The notes under the pieces: generated by a model
What the model saw: only the letters and a program-made list of their open reading frames with translations
Database searches by the model: none
What the model was told of the DNA's origin: nothing
Origin: Aphidius gifuensis
Taxonomy: Eukaryota; Arthropoda; Insecta; Hymenoptera; Braconidae
DNA: 64,000 nt
Reading direction: 5' to 3'
NCBI RefSeq assembly: GCF_014905175.1
Contig: NC_057788.1
Location: forward strand, 14,037,404-14,101,403
Translations under genes and position numbers: made by a program
Shown here: positions 10,721 to 20,685 of the stretch, piece after piece
Position numbering within the stretch: the stretch's first letter is position 1
Layout: every line of letters starts with the position of its first letter

Positions 10721-10728
10721 TGACGTCA
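10721..10728. promoter_or_regulatory. CRE-like palindrome upstream of polymerase (remnant D)
   Basis: TGACGTCA lies in the context GAATGATGACGTCAGCTTAC upstream of the polymerase start. The identical context is conserved upstream of the polymerase in element B at 55947-55954, although the sequence around it has diverged and been rearranged. A CREB/ATF-type site is the obvious reading; function is inferred. Confidence 0.4.
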
Positions 10729-10857
10729 GCTTACAGTCTGATGTTAGTATTGAAAAATAAATAAATAATAAAAAATTATTATTTCGAGTAAATTTATTGC
10801 TGACAAGAAAAATGTTTAGGAGTCGATCAAAAAGAGAGAATATTTTCGGAAAATCTT

Positions 10858-11340
10858 ATAATAAAAAAAGCATTGCTGTCATGGCGGCGTTTTCTGCGTG
10901 CGCATTCAATTTTGAACTTGGCGCTTCATTTTTCAAACTTAGTGCCTCATTTTTGAATTTACTGAAATCTGATTGGGGTATCACATTGATCACGTGCATG
11001 TCGTATAAATTGATATAGGTGGCGCTAATTGCATATACATATGTATGTGTGTGTTGGCATAATAACATATGTGATTATAACAACATTCTATATCTGTCAA
11101 AAAGTATCAATGCCCATAACCTTCAAATGATTTACTAATATTTAATCGAATTGTTATAATTAAAAGAGTAATTAATGTGTTATAAATAAAAAAATAACGA
11201 AAAATTGAAAAAAAAAACAACATCCAAACACAAAAAAAAAAAAATAGATAGATTCATTTTTAAATAGGGCACGCGAATCTGTAAGAATGAAATCAAGATT
11301 TGTACATAATTAATAATAACAAAGTATTATTTATTATTTA
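10858..11340 (-). repeat. Right inverted arm of remnant D
   Basis: Inverted match of 2480-2975. Its inner end contains AAGCATTGCTGTCATGGCGG. A similar sequence, including GTCATGGCGGCG, recurs at 60025, upstream of the RPA-like gene. Confidence 0.6.
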
Positions 11341-11422
11341 TTATATATTTGATTATATTTATTTATTGAAGTAAAATCTTGTTAGACAATTATTACATAA
11401 TTTTTTTTTAAATATTGTTTAG

Positions 11423-13666
11423 GGGCAACAGTATATAAATACATGTAATGTAGTTGAAGCACTCAAAGAATACAATTATATTAATTGTTGTTGTTCAAAA
11501 AATTGTTTTGAAAAAGTAAATGACTCTCATCAAAAAATATTTTTTAATAACTTTTGGACATAAGCTTCTGATTATAAATGCCAAAATATAATGTTGAGTG
11601 GCCTTATGGTTATAAAAATTCCTTCGGTTGAAATTAATCTACAAAATGGTAAACCTATATTTTGGAATTAATATTTTCACTGTATATATAGTCGTGTTGA
11701 AGTTTGCCAAATGTTTCTGTGTGAATTATTACAAATAAGTAAGAATAGATTTGCTACATTACAAAAAAAAATATCAAACAATGAATCATTGCAAGATAAC
11801 CGAGGAATACATTTAAACCATACTATAAAATGAACTGTTGAATTAAAAACATTCATTGAAAATCATTGCTTGTCATTACCCCACTTAGAGTCTCACTAAA
11901 GCTTGGAAAAGTACAATTTACTTACTTTTGACGATCCTGAATTATCATTAGGGTTGTTTGTAAAAGACATCGTCGAACCAATATTTGTAGTTTGAGGGGC
12001 CCGTATATCGTAACGCTATATCTCATGCCCGGGTACCCGAAATTTTGTTGCGCTTCTGTCTCGAAAACCGACTTTTAAGTGTGTCCGTGCATATACAGGC
12101 AGACACTAACACTACTGCTAGCAAGCAAGTACAGTACAGAGCTACATTATATGCTTGTGTGTGTCACGTCTGTGCGCATCACTTGCCGCGAGAAAGCAAA
12201 TATTTTTTTTTTTAAAACTTGAATAACTTTTAAAATCCGTGGCAAACATAACTTATTTTTTCAAATTATATTCGTTTTTTTCTTATCTACAATTTGATAG
12301 AAAAAAAAAAGTTTTCGAGTAGACAACGAATCTACTATATGCTGTTTAAGAAAAAAAAAATTGTTTCGCACTATTCTCGTGTATAAAAGTTGTCAACTTT
12401 GACATTCATTATCTATAAAAAGCCGAGGCAAAAAAAATTGAAATAAATTGTCAAGATAGATAATTATTTCATTATTAAAAAAAAATCGAGTAGAAACTGA
12501 AATATATACAAACAACCTTAATAAATTTATATCAATTGTTTATTGTATATTATACAAAAGACAGCGGTAATAAAAATACACCTATTACAAAATCTACTTA
12601 TTTAAAATATTTCAATCGTAATTTAAATTTTACGTTCATCAAACCTCGTACAGATGTATGTAACTTTTGTTACGAAAATCAAAGTAACACAACAGAAAAT
12701 GATGAATTAATTGAGCATAAAAATAATGTGAAAAAACATAAAGAATTGAAAGATAAAATCATAAATGACACAGATGCTTTATGTATTGAATTTGATTTTG
12801 AACAGAATTTACCATTACCGAAAATACCTGTATCAGAACAATTTTATAAACGACTACTGTGGCTACATGTTTTCAATGTTAATGTTGTTGGTAAAAACAA
12901 AAATAGTTATATGTATTTATTCATGGAGGGTAATTTTAAAAAAGATGCAAATGCTATATGCAATTTTCTATATGATGCAATCATGAAAGTATTAAATTTA
13001 AATTGTTATAATGAAATATATTTATTGTCAGATGGCTGTGGTGGTCGAAACAAAAATTATATAGTTTTATCTTTTCTTTCACTATTATCGAGAAAATTGG
13101 AAATTAATATAACAAATTTATATCCGGTTAAAGGTCATTCATACTGCTCATGTGATCGTAATTTTGGCATGTATGGACAGTAAAAAAAAAAAAAAATAGA
13201 AAAAATAGAAACAGAAAATGATTATGTTGCAATCATAAAAAATGCCAGAAATCCACCTTTCTTAATAATAAAAGATAAAGACATAGTTATGAAAGACTAT
13301 GAACAAATTATTCCAGAACAATTAAACATACCCAAATCAATGATTCAAATTAGAAAAGCAACTAAAATAAAATATTTTGCAAATGGTGAAGTCAATGTTT
13401 ATCATAGTTATATCGAAAATGAAAATCCACACATTCATAATATTTATAATGAAAAGATAACATTTGAAAATTTATTAAATGCACCAGCAGCACAACAAGT
13501 TGGAATAACCAAAGAAAAAAAAAAAGATGTCCAAAGTTTGCTGAAATATTTATCAAGTGAAGGTCAAAACTTTTTTGTTAATTTTTTTTCTAAAGTAATA
13601 ATTAAAAATTCAAAACAAACTGAAAATTCAGAAAAAGAAAAAAATTCAAAAAAAAAATTATTATGA
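11423..13666 (+). pseudogene. Degraded DDE-like transposase gene
   Basis: Fragments in order are a Cys-rich start (INCCCSKNCFEKVNDSHQKI, about 11470), a segment with NRGIHLN, and a SLPHLESH box (about 11890). These are followed by a long C-terminal part at 12536-13183 and a tail at about 13187-13666. The long part has CNFCYENQ, then LLSDGCGGRNKNYI and KGHSYCSCDRNFG, the expected positions of catalytic acidic residues in a transposase fold shared by many uncharacterised insect proteins. Stops occur at about 11562 and 11832, some 500 bp near 11990-12530 looks inserted or decayed, and an A-run frameshift at about 13183 ends the main frame. I cannot assign the superfamily. Confidence 0.55.
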
Positions 13667-13943
13667 TCAGTCTTGATGATGGTTTGAACTGAGGACCAAT
13701 CATTTTATAGGTTGGAACCTTAGCTCTTGCATCATCAAGACAAATTACAGAAAGTATTGTAAATAATTCCATTATTTCATCATCTATTTGATGTTTATCA
13801 AATAAGTTGTGGAGGGGGTAAATAGGAAGTGGAAGGGATGAAAAAAGAAGGGAGTGGATATCCAGAGGTATGAAAGAAATATCATCAGTTCAGAACTGGT
13901 CACTATACAGTCGAGTTGAGTTGAGTTGATATATTAAAACAAA

Positions 13944-14760
13944 ATGTCAGCATTCATTGATTTTCAAGGATTTCAAGAATTTCAAGGTTTATTCGTTGTA
14001 AAAGAGTTAGTTATCCAACCTATAAATTCTAGATCTTCACCAACTATAAAAATATTCAAACCACCTTGTGAAAAATCACATCTAACAAAATAATATAAAA
14101 AAACTGTGAATAATTGTGAAAACAATTATCATGGGATATCTTGGGAAGCTGGTTGTGATCAATATAATAACGTATCAACAATAATCATTGAAGAATTAGT
14201 TGGAAAGTTTAATTATTTATTTGTCAAAGGTGAAGATAGAAAAAAATGGTTACCATTTATTTTCGTTTTAATCCAATGAAATTTCCAATTTGGAAGACCT
14301 AGGATGTCCAGATATAACAATATTAGCGATGGAACATCCAGCAATACGACATATGAATTCACATCCTTTATGCAGTTCTTACAAATGCGCATATGAAAAT
14401 GCACGGAGATACAAATACTGGTATATTAAAAAATTTTCAACAAGAGCCAACATGAAAAAATCCATTTTACATTTTTGTGCAGTTGAAAATATAACTGATT
14501 TGACACAAAAAGATATTGCTGCACTTCCAGTGATGGCTATTATAAAATTTGCAACACATCAAATTGATGAAATTCGGGAAAAATTATCAGTAGAACAACG
14601 TTCAAATCCAACAATTTCAAAATTTAAACGATGTAAAAAACATCCAATACAAAATGATTGTGAAGATGAAGTTGGAACATCTTATTATGTACTAGAAAAA
14701 GATTGTTTAAAATGTAAAGAAGGAACTGACAATGGAGAATTGAATTTTATTAATGAATAA
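13944..14760 (+). pseudogene. Polinton nuclease-like protein, broken
   Basis: Starts at ATG 13944 with FIDFQGFQEF, then KIFKPPCEKSHL, NNYHGISWEAG, YLFVKGEDRKKWL, LEDLGCP and a C-terminal box with C..H, CAYENARRYKYW. The paralogue at 51395-51801 in element B keeps the same landmarks (VDVQGF, NHHGLLWN, YVKGHEKK, MDCP). An in-frame TAA near 14090 and a frameshift near 14275 break it. The spacing of an early Asp, a central HG-x-W and a late H..CA..N box resembles a DEDD-type exonuclease or RNase H-like fold; this is inference only. The family recurs beside Polinton polymerases in insects. A TATA-like TTGATATATTAAAA lies 20-30 bp upstream of the ATG. Confidence 0.6.
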
Positions 14761-15164
14761 ATGATGCAAAACTAAATTTTTAAAAGTTTTTAATTTTTTA
14801 GAATTATCCTTCCTTCCTTTAAATATAAGATATAAAAAAATAAAGATTTAGTTTGTATAATAATAAAATAATAGAAACAAGTTTCAACAAGTTTTAACAT
14901 GTTTGAACAGGAAAAAAAAATACTGTCTAGATTTCATTGTTATAAAAATTAATGAATCATCTGACAACAATGGATTAAATTTTAGAAAATATACTGAAAC
15001 ATGTTCAAACAGGAATTATTGAATATTATATATTCATATAGCTTTTCTCAAAAAAATATTTTTCACATCTATTGTTATAAATTGCAGAAAAAAGATTAAA
15101 GGATTAAAAGATTAAGAGATTAGAATGATAGAAAGTAAAAACTATTTTCTAAGAAGAAAAAATT

Positions 15165-15556
15165 TTTAGTCGGGATAAGCATCACCTGATTTTCCTTCCC
15201 CCACAAAATATCAACCAATCACAACGTTCCCCCACTCTTAAAAAATTCATAGTAGGGATAAGCATAACCTGTTTTTCCTTCTCCCACAAAATATTAACCA
15301 ATCACAACGTTCCCCCACTCTTAGCGAAAAGAGGAAAGGGAACTTTTTCGTTGGTGGGGGACCTGAGATTTAGTATATATTCTCGTGCACAGAGACTAAG
15401 CATCACTCATCGTTTAGTCCATCAGCTGTAGTGTGCCCAGTCTCAGAAACCAACAAGTAAGTTTTATCATATATTTATAAATTTTTATTAACTTATTAAT
15501 ATTATCAATGTATTTCAATTATTTTGTTAACTAAAAAATAACTTTTCCATTTACAG
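15165..15556 (+). promoter_or_regulatory. Promoter with duplicated CCAAT block, TATA box and 5'UTR intron
   Basis: An about 84-bp segment is directly duplicated (15175 and 15255), each copy carrying CCAATCACAACGTTCCCCCA. CCAAT boxes are at 15215-15219 and 15298-15302. A TATATAT box follows at 15374-15380. A leader exon ends at 15456 (donor GTAAGT) and the acceptor TTTACAG precedes 15557, nine bases before the ATG at 15566. Element B has the same plan for its paralogous gene (TATA 40701, intron 40759-40843). Confidence 0.6.
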
Positions 15557-15565
15557 ATATTAAAA

Positions 15566-15910
15566 ATGTGTTTTGCAAAAGCAAAAAAACTTCAAAAAGC
15601 TAACGAACGCAAATCATTGAAAGATTTTGAGAGAAAAGTAGTTTATAAAATTACTAAAGTAGCGAGATTTCCAACATCAAAGTATGGTCCAGCGCTAACA
15701 GTTGAAATCAACGATGAAAATTATGCATATCTACCAAAAAGATTTGCTACACATTTCAATCAAGATGATCAAGAATTCAAGGAGCTAGAAAATGCTGTCA
15801 AGAAAAGAACACTAACCATGGTTCTTGATGGTGAAAATAACCAAGATGTAATATTAGATGATAGTACATATGATCTACGTGATTTCGAGGATGATGATGA
15901 GGAAATGTGA
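15566..15910 (+). CDS. Small acidic-tailed Polinton protein, possibly nucleic-acid-binding
   Basis: 114 residues. Core pattern: VVYKITKVARFPTSKYGPA, then LTVEINDENYAYLPKRFATH, then TLTMVLDGENNQD, ending with an acidic tail (DFEDDDEEM). The paralogue in element B (40864-41576) has two diverged copies of this unit in tandem. The strand pattern and conserved YG...LP.R resemble an OB-like single-strand-binding module, but I have no residue-level proof. It is intact and has the best promoter in element A, as expected for an early, highly expressed gene. Its spliced leader is described under the promoter entry. Confidence 0.65.
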   Translation: MCFAKAKKLQKANERKSLKDFERKVVYKITKVARFPTSKYGPALTVEINDENYAYLPKRFATHFNQDDQEFKELENAVKKRTLTMVLDGENNQDVILDDSTYDLRDFEDDDEEM

Positions 15911-15996
15911 ATAAATAAATAAATAAATACACTAAATCAAATTATTTTCGTTTGTTTTTTATTTCATTAAAACCATTAGTTACAATTAATTTATGA

Positions 15997-17245
15997 TTAT
16001 TTATGTACTATTTCACTTATTGGTCTATATTCAATTATTTTATCATGTAAAATTAAGCGATATGCTGTCGTTCCTTGAGGAAAATTTTCTTTTGATTCAA
16101 ATTCCAAGCGTACATCTACAGCACCAGTATCCAAAAACTCATTTTGTTTACTACAATCAATAACAATTAATAGAGATTTTTTAATAAAATTATCTTTTGT
16201 TACTAAATCTATTTTTGAGCCATAGTAAGACTCTGCAAAATTAGCATACATATCGTATAATAAAGCAAATTGATTTTTTTCAATATCAAGATTCAAATTC
16301 CCATATGGAAAAATATGAGAATTAAGATAAAGTTTAACATTTGTTATTTTACAATGATCAAAATGTGTTACATCTTTTTGCCAATCATTTTTTCTATTTG
16401 ATTGAAAACCAAGAATAACATAACGTGGCTGTTCCAGTTGAGTTGCAGTTTTCACTGTCCATATATGATGAGTTGTTTGTGGCAGCAATGGATATTCGTA
16501 TAAATCCCAAGATCTAAATCCAATAGAAATGACAGGATCTTCTTGTATATATTTCATTATATCAATTTTATTTTTGTTTGATAACATTATATACGGTACA
16601 AGCCATTCAATTTTTGAACGTTTTAAATCAAATTCTGGCATATCAGGAACTGTCTCATTATCTCGTACGATCGCATTCAAATTTGAACGTGATCGTATCA
16701 TAATGAGTTCATGTTTCGCATTGACAATTATTTTTTGATAATCTTCAGCAAAGCCAAAAATTATATTTAATGGAACGCATATATCAAAATATCCATCATC
16801 ATTTATTAATTTCATACCATTTTGATTTATCCACCCTACATTTTCATAATTCATTTTTGAACTTAATGACAAATAGTTTTTCATTGTAGATGTTATACCA
16901 ACATTCTTTGATTTATCAATTAAAACTCCATTCAATTCATAACGCATTTCATCAAACAAAAAACACATAGCATTATTTACTACTTACAACTAACGTTAAA
17001 GAAAAAATATTAGCAAGTGGATCTTTTGGATTTGCAGCAGCACGTTGTTGCGTTAATTTTCCACTCATACGTATATAGCTTTTTGATGGTAGAACAAACA
17101 AATCTTGATTCTGTATTGATCTTATTTCATCACTATTATCGAAACTTGTTGATCCAAATAACTGATGAGCATGTAGCTCATAGTTGGATATTTCATTGTT
17201 AAACTGAACTGGTGCGTTTTTATCGAAAATATTTTCATCACGCAT
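15997..17245 (-). pseudogene. Major capsid protein (double-jelly-roll type), frameshifted
   Basis: Two abutting frames, 17245-16973 (about 90 residues) and 16968-15997 (323 residues), together form one protein of about 414 residues. The amino-terminal part has ELHAHQLFGSTSFDNSDEIR and is paralogous to 51152-51395 in element B. The second part has FLFDEMRYELNG, KNVGITSTMKNYLS and a C-terminal DVRLEFESKENFPQGTTAYR. This is the large insect Polinton/adintovirus-type capsid family, whose members form the hexagonal virion lattice; the assignment rests on gene context and resemblance. A frameshift at about 16970-16990 separates the two parts; elsewhere the frame is open. Confidence 0.65.
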
Positions 17246-17459
17246 TTTGACGTGTAAAACAATTAAGACAAGTTATATTTATCCAATTTCCAGTTCCAAA
17301 ATTTTTTTTTACTTTTAGACTTAGACTCTGCAGATAATTTATATTCCGAGGTGTCAACTTCTTGACCGCTCGATTCAGACTGACTGGAGGTGTCCATGAT
17401 GTGCTGCTTTTATACGATGCCCCACGTTTTATAGCGCGTGAATTGAAGCAAATTCCCAT
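17238..17459 (-). pseudogene. Small basic protein between penton and capsid genes
   Basis: The frame at 17459-17238 starts MGICFNSRAIKRGASY and continues with VKKLTPRN. A second frame over the 3' half reads DTSEYKLSAESKSKSKKK and resembles element B at about 51050 (NTSEYSVSQESRSQS). The original product was probably one short, basic, Ser-rich polypeptide with a frameshift in both copies. It begins 3 bp after the penton stop and runs into the capsid start, so it is read in the same late block. Its role is unknown; a core or minor virion protein is possible. Confidence 0.45.
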
Positions 17460-17461
17460 TC

Positions 17462-18139
17462 CTATGATTTTACGTGTAACGTAATGGTTATTGTTTCACC
17501 ACGGAAATTCACTAATTTTCCGTTTTCATCAACAATTTTTAATTGTAAATGATCAATAGTTTTAACAGTAATTGGTAAATGAATTGGATTAGCTGGTACT
17601 CCAATTATTTTATAACCAGGTGGTACAGCGGGAAAAAAGTTATATATTGTATGAACTTTTTGTTGATTCACGTAAGCTCCTGTTGTTATGTTGCACTCGA
17701 TTCTCAATGTATTCACTTTTAAAATATTAATCGGGTAGTTTGATTCATATGTTGTATTAGCCTTCAATAGTCTCAGTGTAAATCCTAGTAAACGTGCTGG
17801 TGATTTTGGTTTCAAAAAATCAATATCTTTTGCACTTGTGATATATGAATGTAAAGTGTTTTTATTATATGTAATTTTGATTCGATATTTTTCTAAGTAA
17901 GCAGCTAGATCATCTATTTCATGACTTCCAGTTGGTATTTCAATTTTATCATAAATGTCAAAATATGAAATTATATTATTTTCATGATCGATATCTGGTA
18001 ATGAATTGAATGATAAAAATGAAATAAGTGCTAACGAATAATTTTTTTCACTTGATAATTGTATAGGTGGAAAGTAATCAGTTTCTAAGACTGAAGATTT
18101 ACCGGTGAGAGTTAAAGTAAACGTATCGTTCATTGTCAA
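17462..18139 (-). CDS. Penton-like minor capsid protein
   Basis: 225 residues, complete. The amino end TFTLTLTGKSSVLETDYFPP leads into IQLSSEKNYSLALISFLSFN; then TGSHEIDDLAAYLEKY, ARLLGFTLRLL, ILKVNTLRIECNITTGAY and a C-terminal NFRGETITITLHVKS. The beta-rich pattern and position beside protease and major capsid fit the single-jelly-roll penton that closes virion vertices in Polintons and adintoviruses. The paralogue in element B (50228-50903) is broken. No stop or frameshift is present here. Confidence 0.7.
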   Translation of the reverse strand: MTMNDTFTLTLTGKSSVLETDYFPPIQLSSEKNYSLALISFLSFNSLPDIDHENNIISYFDIYDKIEIPTGSHEIDDLAAYLEKYRIKITYNKNTLHSYITSAKDIDFLKPKSPARLLGFTLRLLKANTTYESNYPINILKVNTLRIECNITTGAYVNQQKVHTIYNFFPAVPPGYKIIGVPANPIHLPITVKTIDHLQLKIVDENGKLVNFRGETITITLHVKS

Positions 18140-18181
18140 GGTTGATAAATAACTGATTGGAAATTTTCTTTTCTTCTGCTT

Positions 18182-18544
18182 TTATAGTTTTCCTGTGAGA
18201 AATGCGAGACATAAATGTCCACAATTATACGTATTCCAATCTTGATAACGTTTATGATTATAATTGATGCTACCAACATTAAGATAACTGACAAGATCTT
18301 TCGGTGGTTGTAAGTTGCTAAAACTATCAAAGTATATTGCTGAATCTTTATTGAGTTTTTTATATGCTACCCAATGTGTTCCAGGATTCCTTTCATCATC
18401 TAAATTAATGATTCCACACTCTTTTTTCCATGGTCCATCTTTTGGTATATCATTTCGCATAAAAACTCCACGGAAATTAGCAATTTTTGATTGTTTAGCA
18501 AATTTTAATAAATCACAGTCAGTTAAAGCTCTTTGTGGTAGCAT
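18182..18544 (-). CDS. Adenain-like cysteine protease
   Basis: 120 residues from ATG 18544. Order of landmarks: MLPQRALTDCDLLKFAK, FRGVFMRND, then THWVAYKK (His), IYFDSF (Asp) and YNCGHLCLAFL (Cys). This His-Asp-Cys order is that of adenovirus-type maturation proteases (family C5) found in Polintons; it would cut virion precursors during assembly. All three catalytic positions are present and the frame is intact. Length is shorter than adenovirus protease (about 200 residues) but equal to the paralogue in element B. Confidence 0.75.
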   Translation of the reverse strand: MLPQRALTDCDLLKFAKQSKIANFRGVFMRNDIPKDGPWKKECGIINLDDERNPGTHWVAYKKLNKDSAIYFDSFSNLQPPKDLVSYLNVGSINYNHKRYQDWNTYNCGHLCLAFLTGKL

Positions 18545-18545
18545 C

Positions 18546-18856
18546 AGTTAAAGTTTTTTGGAGGCAAATAAAGTCCCGTACCGCTTTTATGTCGTGTTAA
18601 ATAAAGTCCTTTACCGATGGCAATAGATTCCATTATTTTATTATGTCGCTTTTTCATTTAATTGTTCTTTACTCGTCTTTGCTGCACTGATAGCTTTGAC
18701 AACACCAGATGCTCCACCAACTAACCAGCCTAATGCTAATATAGCTGAGAAAATCGGGATTAAAAGTGGTAGTGCACCACCGATATGTTTAGCAACTGGT
18801 AAAACTCTAGGTACTGTAATAGCTTTCTTGCCACCATTTGTTTTATTATCTCGCAC
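18546..18856 (-). pseudogene. Small membrane-spanning virion peptide
   Basis: The frame 18856-18641 encodes a basic start, a hydrophobic stretch LLIPIFSAILALGWLVGG and a helical tail. After a frameshift near 18645 the reading continues as MESIAIGKGLYLTRHKSGTG and ends LYLPPKNFN. Element B has the same protein unbroken (48883-49164: IVLGKGLFLSPYEKGLGLF), so GKGLxL...GxGLxL is a conserved tail. A small hydrophobic virion protein next to PLA2 and protease suggests a membrane-active or precursor peptide. Function is inferred from context. Confidence 0.55.
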
Positions 18857-19145
18857 CGTTTATTGCTGATTTAATTGCAACTGATGAATTATTTGATCCT
18901 TTTACTGCTTGTACGATTTTTGAAAATGATATTTTCTTTTTTGTTATTTTCTTTTTTTTAACTGCACGTTTTTTTTTATTTTTTATTAATTTTCCTCCAG
19001 TCTTTTTTTTTATTTTTTTATTTTTCAACGAAGATAATGGTTTTTTTTTCGTACATTTCTTTTTCTTTTTCTCAGCAACACAACCCATACCGAATTTCGA
19101 TTTCATTTTCATTGCTCCAGTAACGAATGTAGCTGCTGCGCGCGA
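18846..19145 (-). pseudogene. PLA2-type virion protein, C-terminal remnant
   Basis: The minus-strand frame contains TFVTGAMKMKSKFGMG followed by a very Lys-rich stretch and a tail IVQAVKGSNNSSVAIKSAI. It aligns with the part of the element B protein (48263-48886) after its catalytic domain (VTTAMNSKTKLGMG). The phospholipase domain itself is missing, removed by the deletion that also cut the ATPase. The Phe-rich plus-strand frame here is a shadow of the Lys codons. Confidence 0.55.
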
Positions 19146-19400
19146 ATACCTAAACACTTGATACGTGATAATATTAATTTTCTGATTATCTTTCCACAAG
19201 ATGATACGAATTTAAAGCATATACATCACGATCATGTTAACATTGATATGGAGTATAGTAAATTCCGTCAGATGTGTGTGGATTGTTGGAAAGAAAAATA
19301 TTGCTTTCCGTGTATCGATAAAGATAGAGATATAGATGAGGGAAGATATAAAAAAAATTTCGACTGCTTCATAACTATAAATAACAAAACGATTTGTTAA
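19145..19400 (+). pseudogene. Packaging ATPase, C-terminal remnant
   Basis: Reads IPKHLIRDN, then DTNLKHIHHDHVNIDMEYSK, CVDCWKEKYC and RYKKNFDCFI, colinear with the last third of the intact ATPase of element B (44264-45055). The Walker A and B regions are gone. The left breakpoint at about 19145 joins it head-to-head with the PLA2-protein remnant, so one deletion removed both gene starts and their shared divergent promoter. Confidence 0.7.
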
Positions 19401-19437
19401 ATTTTATTAGTTAATTGTAAAATCGCAAAGGATCAAC

Positions 19438-20382
19438 ATGCCTCTTTGTGAGCAAGAACTAGTTGATGAAACAAAATTTTTAAGTGAAATTGAAAAAGTA
19501 CAAGACGTTATCCGTAAAAAATATCAACTGATAAAATTAGGGAAAGAAAATTTATCAGAAGTTGCGAATGAATATCTTAAACCTGTTGTCACACCGCTCA
19601 ACAAATTAGCTGCACAACTGCCAACAACAACGATCAACAAAAAATTATTAATTGATGATAAATCATTTCCGGATGAAAAAAATACGAATGATAAAAAAAA
19701 TAATTCAACACATGAGAATAATTATAGTACTTCTGATATTGAAGAATCAGTTTATAAACAAGAAGGTGAATATGATACTGCTGATGAAGGTGAGGAAACA
19801 TTTGTGGAAGAATCAAATAAAGATTTAATAGATGATTACTTAGAAAAAATCAATAGTATACAGTGGGATAAAGATTATGGTGTAAAAAAAGTAAAATCCG
19901 ACTACAAAATTGGAAATGCGAAAATTTTCTTTAACGATGATGAATTAAATATTTTTGATACACCATACAAAATAACACCTGGATTAATGGAATTATTATT
20001 TATGAAATCACCAGACAGAAGAACTATCACTGATATTGATGAAAAAAATTATAATGAAATTATTAATAATACAAATGCACATCATCAATATCATAGATCT
20101 AATATGCCAATAAAAAATACAGAATCTCGAAAATACATTGATTATATTGCACCTCATAAGAATAATAATAATGAGCATTATGGTACTGGATTATTACCAA
20201 CGGTTATAACTCTTAGAAAAAATAATCCAACTAGAGTCAATTATATCTACTGTGATAATCCGAATGAACTTGTTGATCGACTACGATTATTAGTAGCATC
20301 AAGAGCAGCTGGTAATCCGAATCATGATAATGAGATCCTGTCAATTATTGAAGAGTTGAGAGAAAGTGGATTAATATATTAA
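19438..20382 (+). CDS. DUF8207-like Polinton protein
   Basis: 314 residues, intact. Amino-terminal helical region (FLSEIEKVQDVIRKKYQLIK, then EYLKPVVTPLNKLA), an acidic low-complexity middle (DTADEGEETFVEE), and a C-terminal domain with YKIGNAKIFFNDDELNIFD, PGLMELLFMKSP and NEIINNTNAHHQY, closing with NPNELVDRLRLLVASRAAG. The paralogue in element B (43102-44187) carries a nonsense codon. The family is widespread in insect Polinton-like loci; I recall it as DUF8207, role unknown. It follows the ATPase and precedes the integrase, as in B, but the fibre-like gene between them in B is absent here. Confidence 0.65.
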   Translation: MPLCEQELVDETKFLSEIEKVQDVIRKKYQLIKLGKENLSEVANEYLKPVVTPLNKLAAQLPTTTINKKLLIDDKSFPDEKNTNDKKNNSTHENNYSTSDIEESVYKQEGEYDTADEGEETFVEESNKDLIDDYLEKINSIQWDKDYGVKKVKSDYKIGNAKIFFNDDELNIFDTPYKITPGLMELLFMKSPDRRTITDIDEKNYNEIINNTNAHHQYHRSNMPIKNTESRKYIDYIAPHKNNNNEHYGTGLLPTVITLRKNNPTRVNYIYCDNPNELVDRLRLLVASRAAGNPNHDNEILSIIEELRESGLIY

Positions 20383-20426
20383 TATAAAAAAAAAAAAATC
20401 AGCCTGTATACATCCGTCAGTGAACT

Positions 20427-20604
20427 ATGACTGATTATAAAAGAGACGTTGTGCGTGAGTTACATGCTCCAGCAAGAAAAAATTTCGTACGACGTAAAGT
20501 TGACATTCGTGATAAGGATGAAACATGGCAAGCTGATCTTGTAGAAATGATTGAACCTTCAAAGGTTAATTCTGGTTACAATTATATTCTAATGTATTTT
20601 TTAG
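20427..20604 (+). pseudogene. Retroviral-type integrase, amino-terminal fragment
   Basis: About 55 residues match the start of the element B integrase: DVVRELHAPARKNF, VDIRDKDETWQADLVEM, NSGYNYIL. The first catalytic Asp (WQADLV) is present; the rest of the DDE domain and the chromodomain are missing. From about 20605 the frame continues into unrelated sequence ending TCKLCNLNK, preceded by TTTTTTAG like a splice acceptor. This marks the right limit of recognisable element A. Confidence 0.65.
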
Positions 20605-20685
20605 TAGAAGCGTTTGATACATCAACTGTTGAAGATACACCTGCACCTCGTACTTGCAAACTTTGTAATCTTAATAAATAAGTTG

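Larger units (their letters stand above)
2480..11340. mobile_element. Remnant D: Polinton deletion derivative carrying nested element C
   Basis: About 480 bp at 2480-2975 is repeated in inverted orientation at 10858-11340. Between the arms only the amino-terminal part of a Polinton polymerase B gene survives (2977-3088 and 9378-10580, minus strand), matching the gene at 54.7-55.5 kb of element B. Everything downstream of that polymerase segment has been lost up to the left arm. Element C splits the polymerase gene, and a further unknown insertion lies near 9695-10420. The inverted arms differ from those of B and C, so this is another subfamily. The outermost ends and target duplication could not be resolved, so the coordinates are approximate. 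Confidence 0.55.

Noticed and set aside
18838..19161. Phe-rich 107-codon plus-strand frame resembling a membrane protein
   Set aside because: It is the complement of the Lys-rich tail of the PLA2-type protein remnant.
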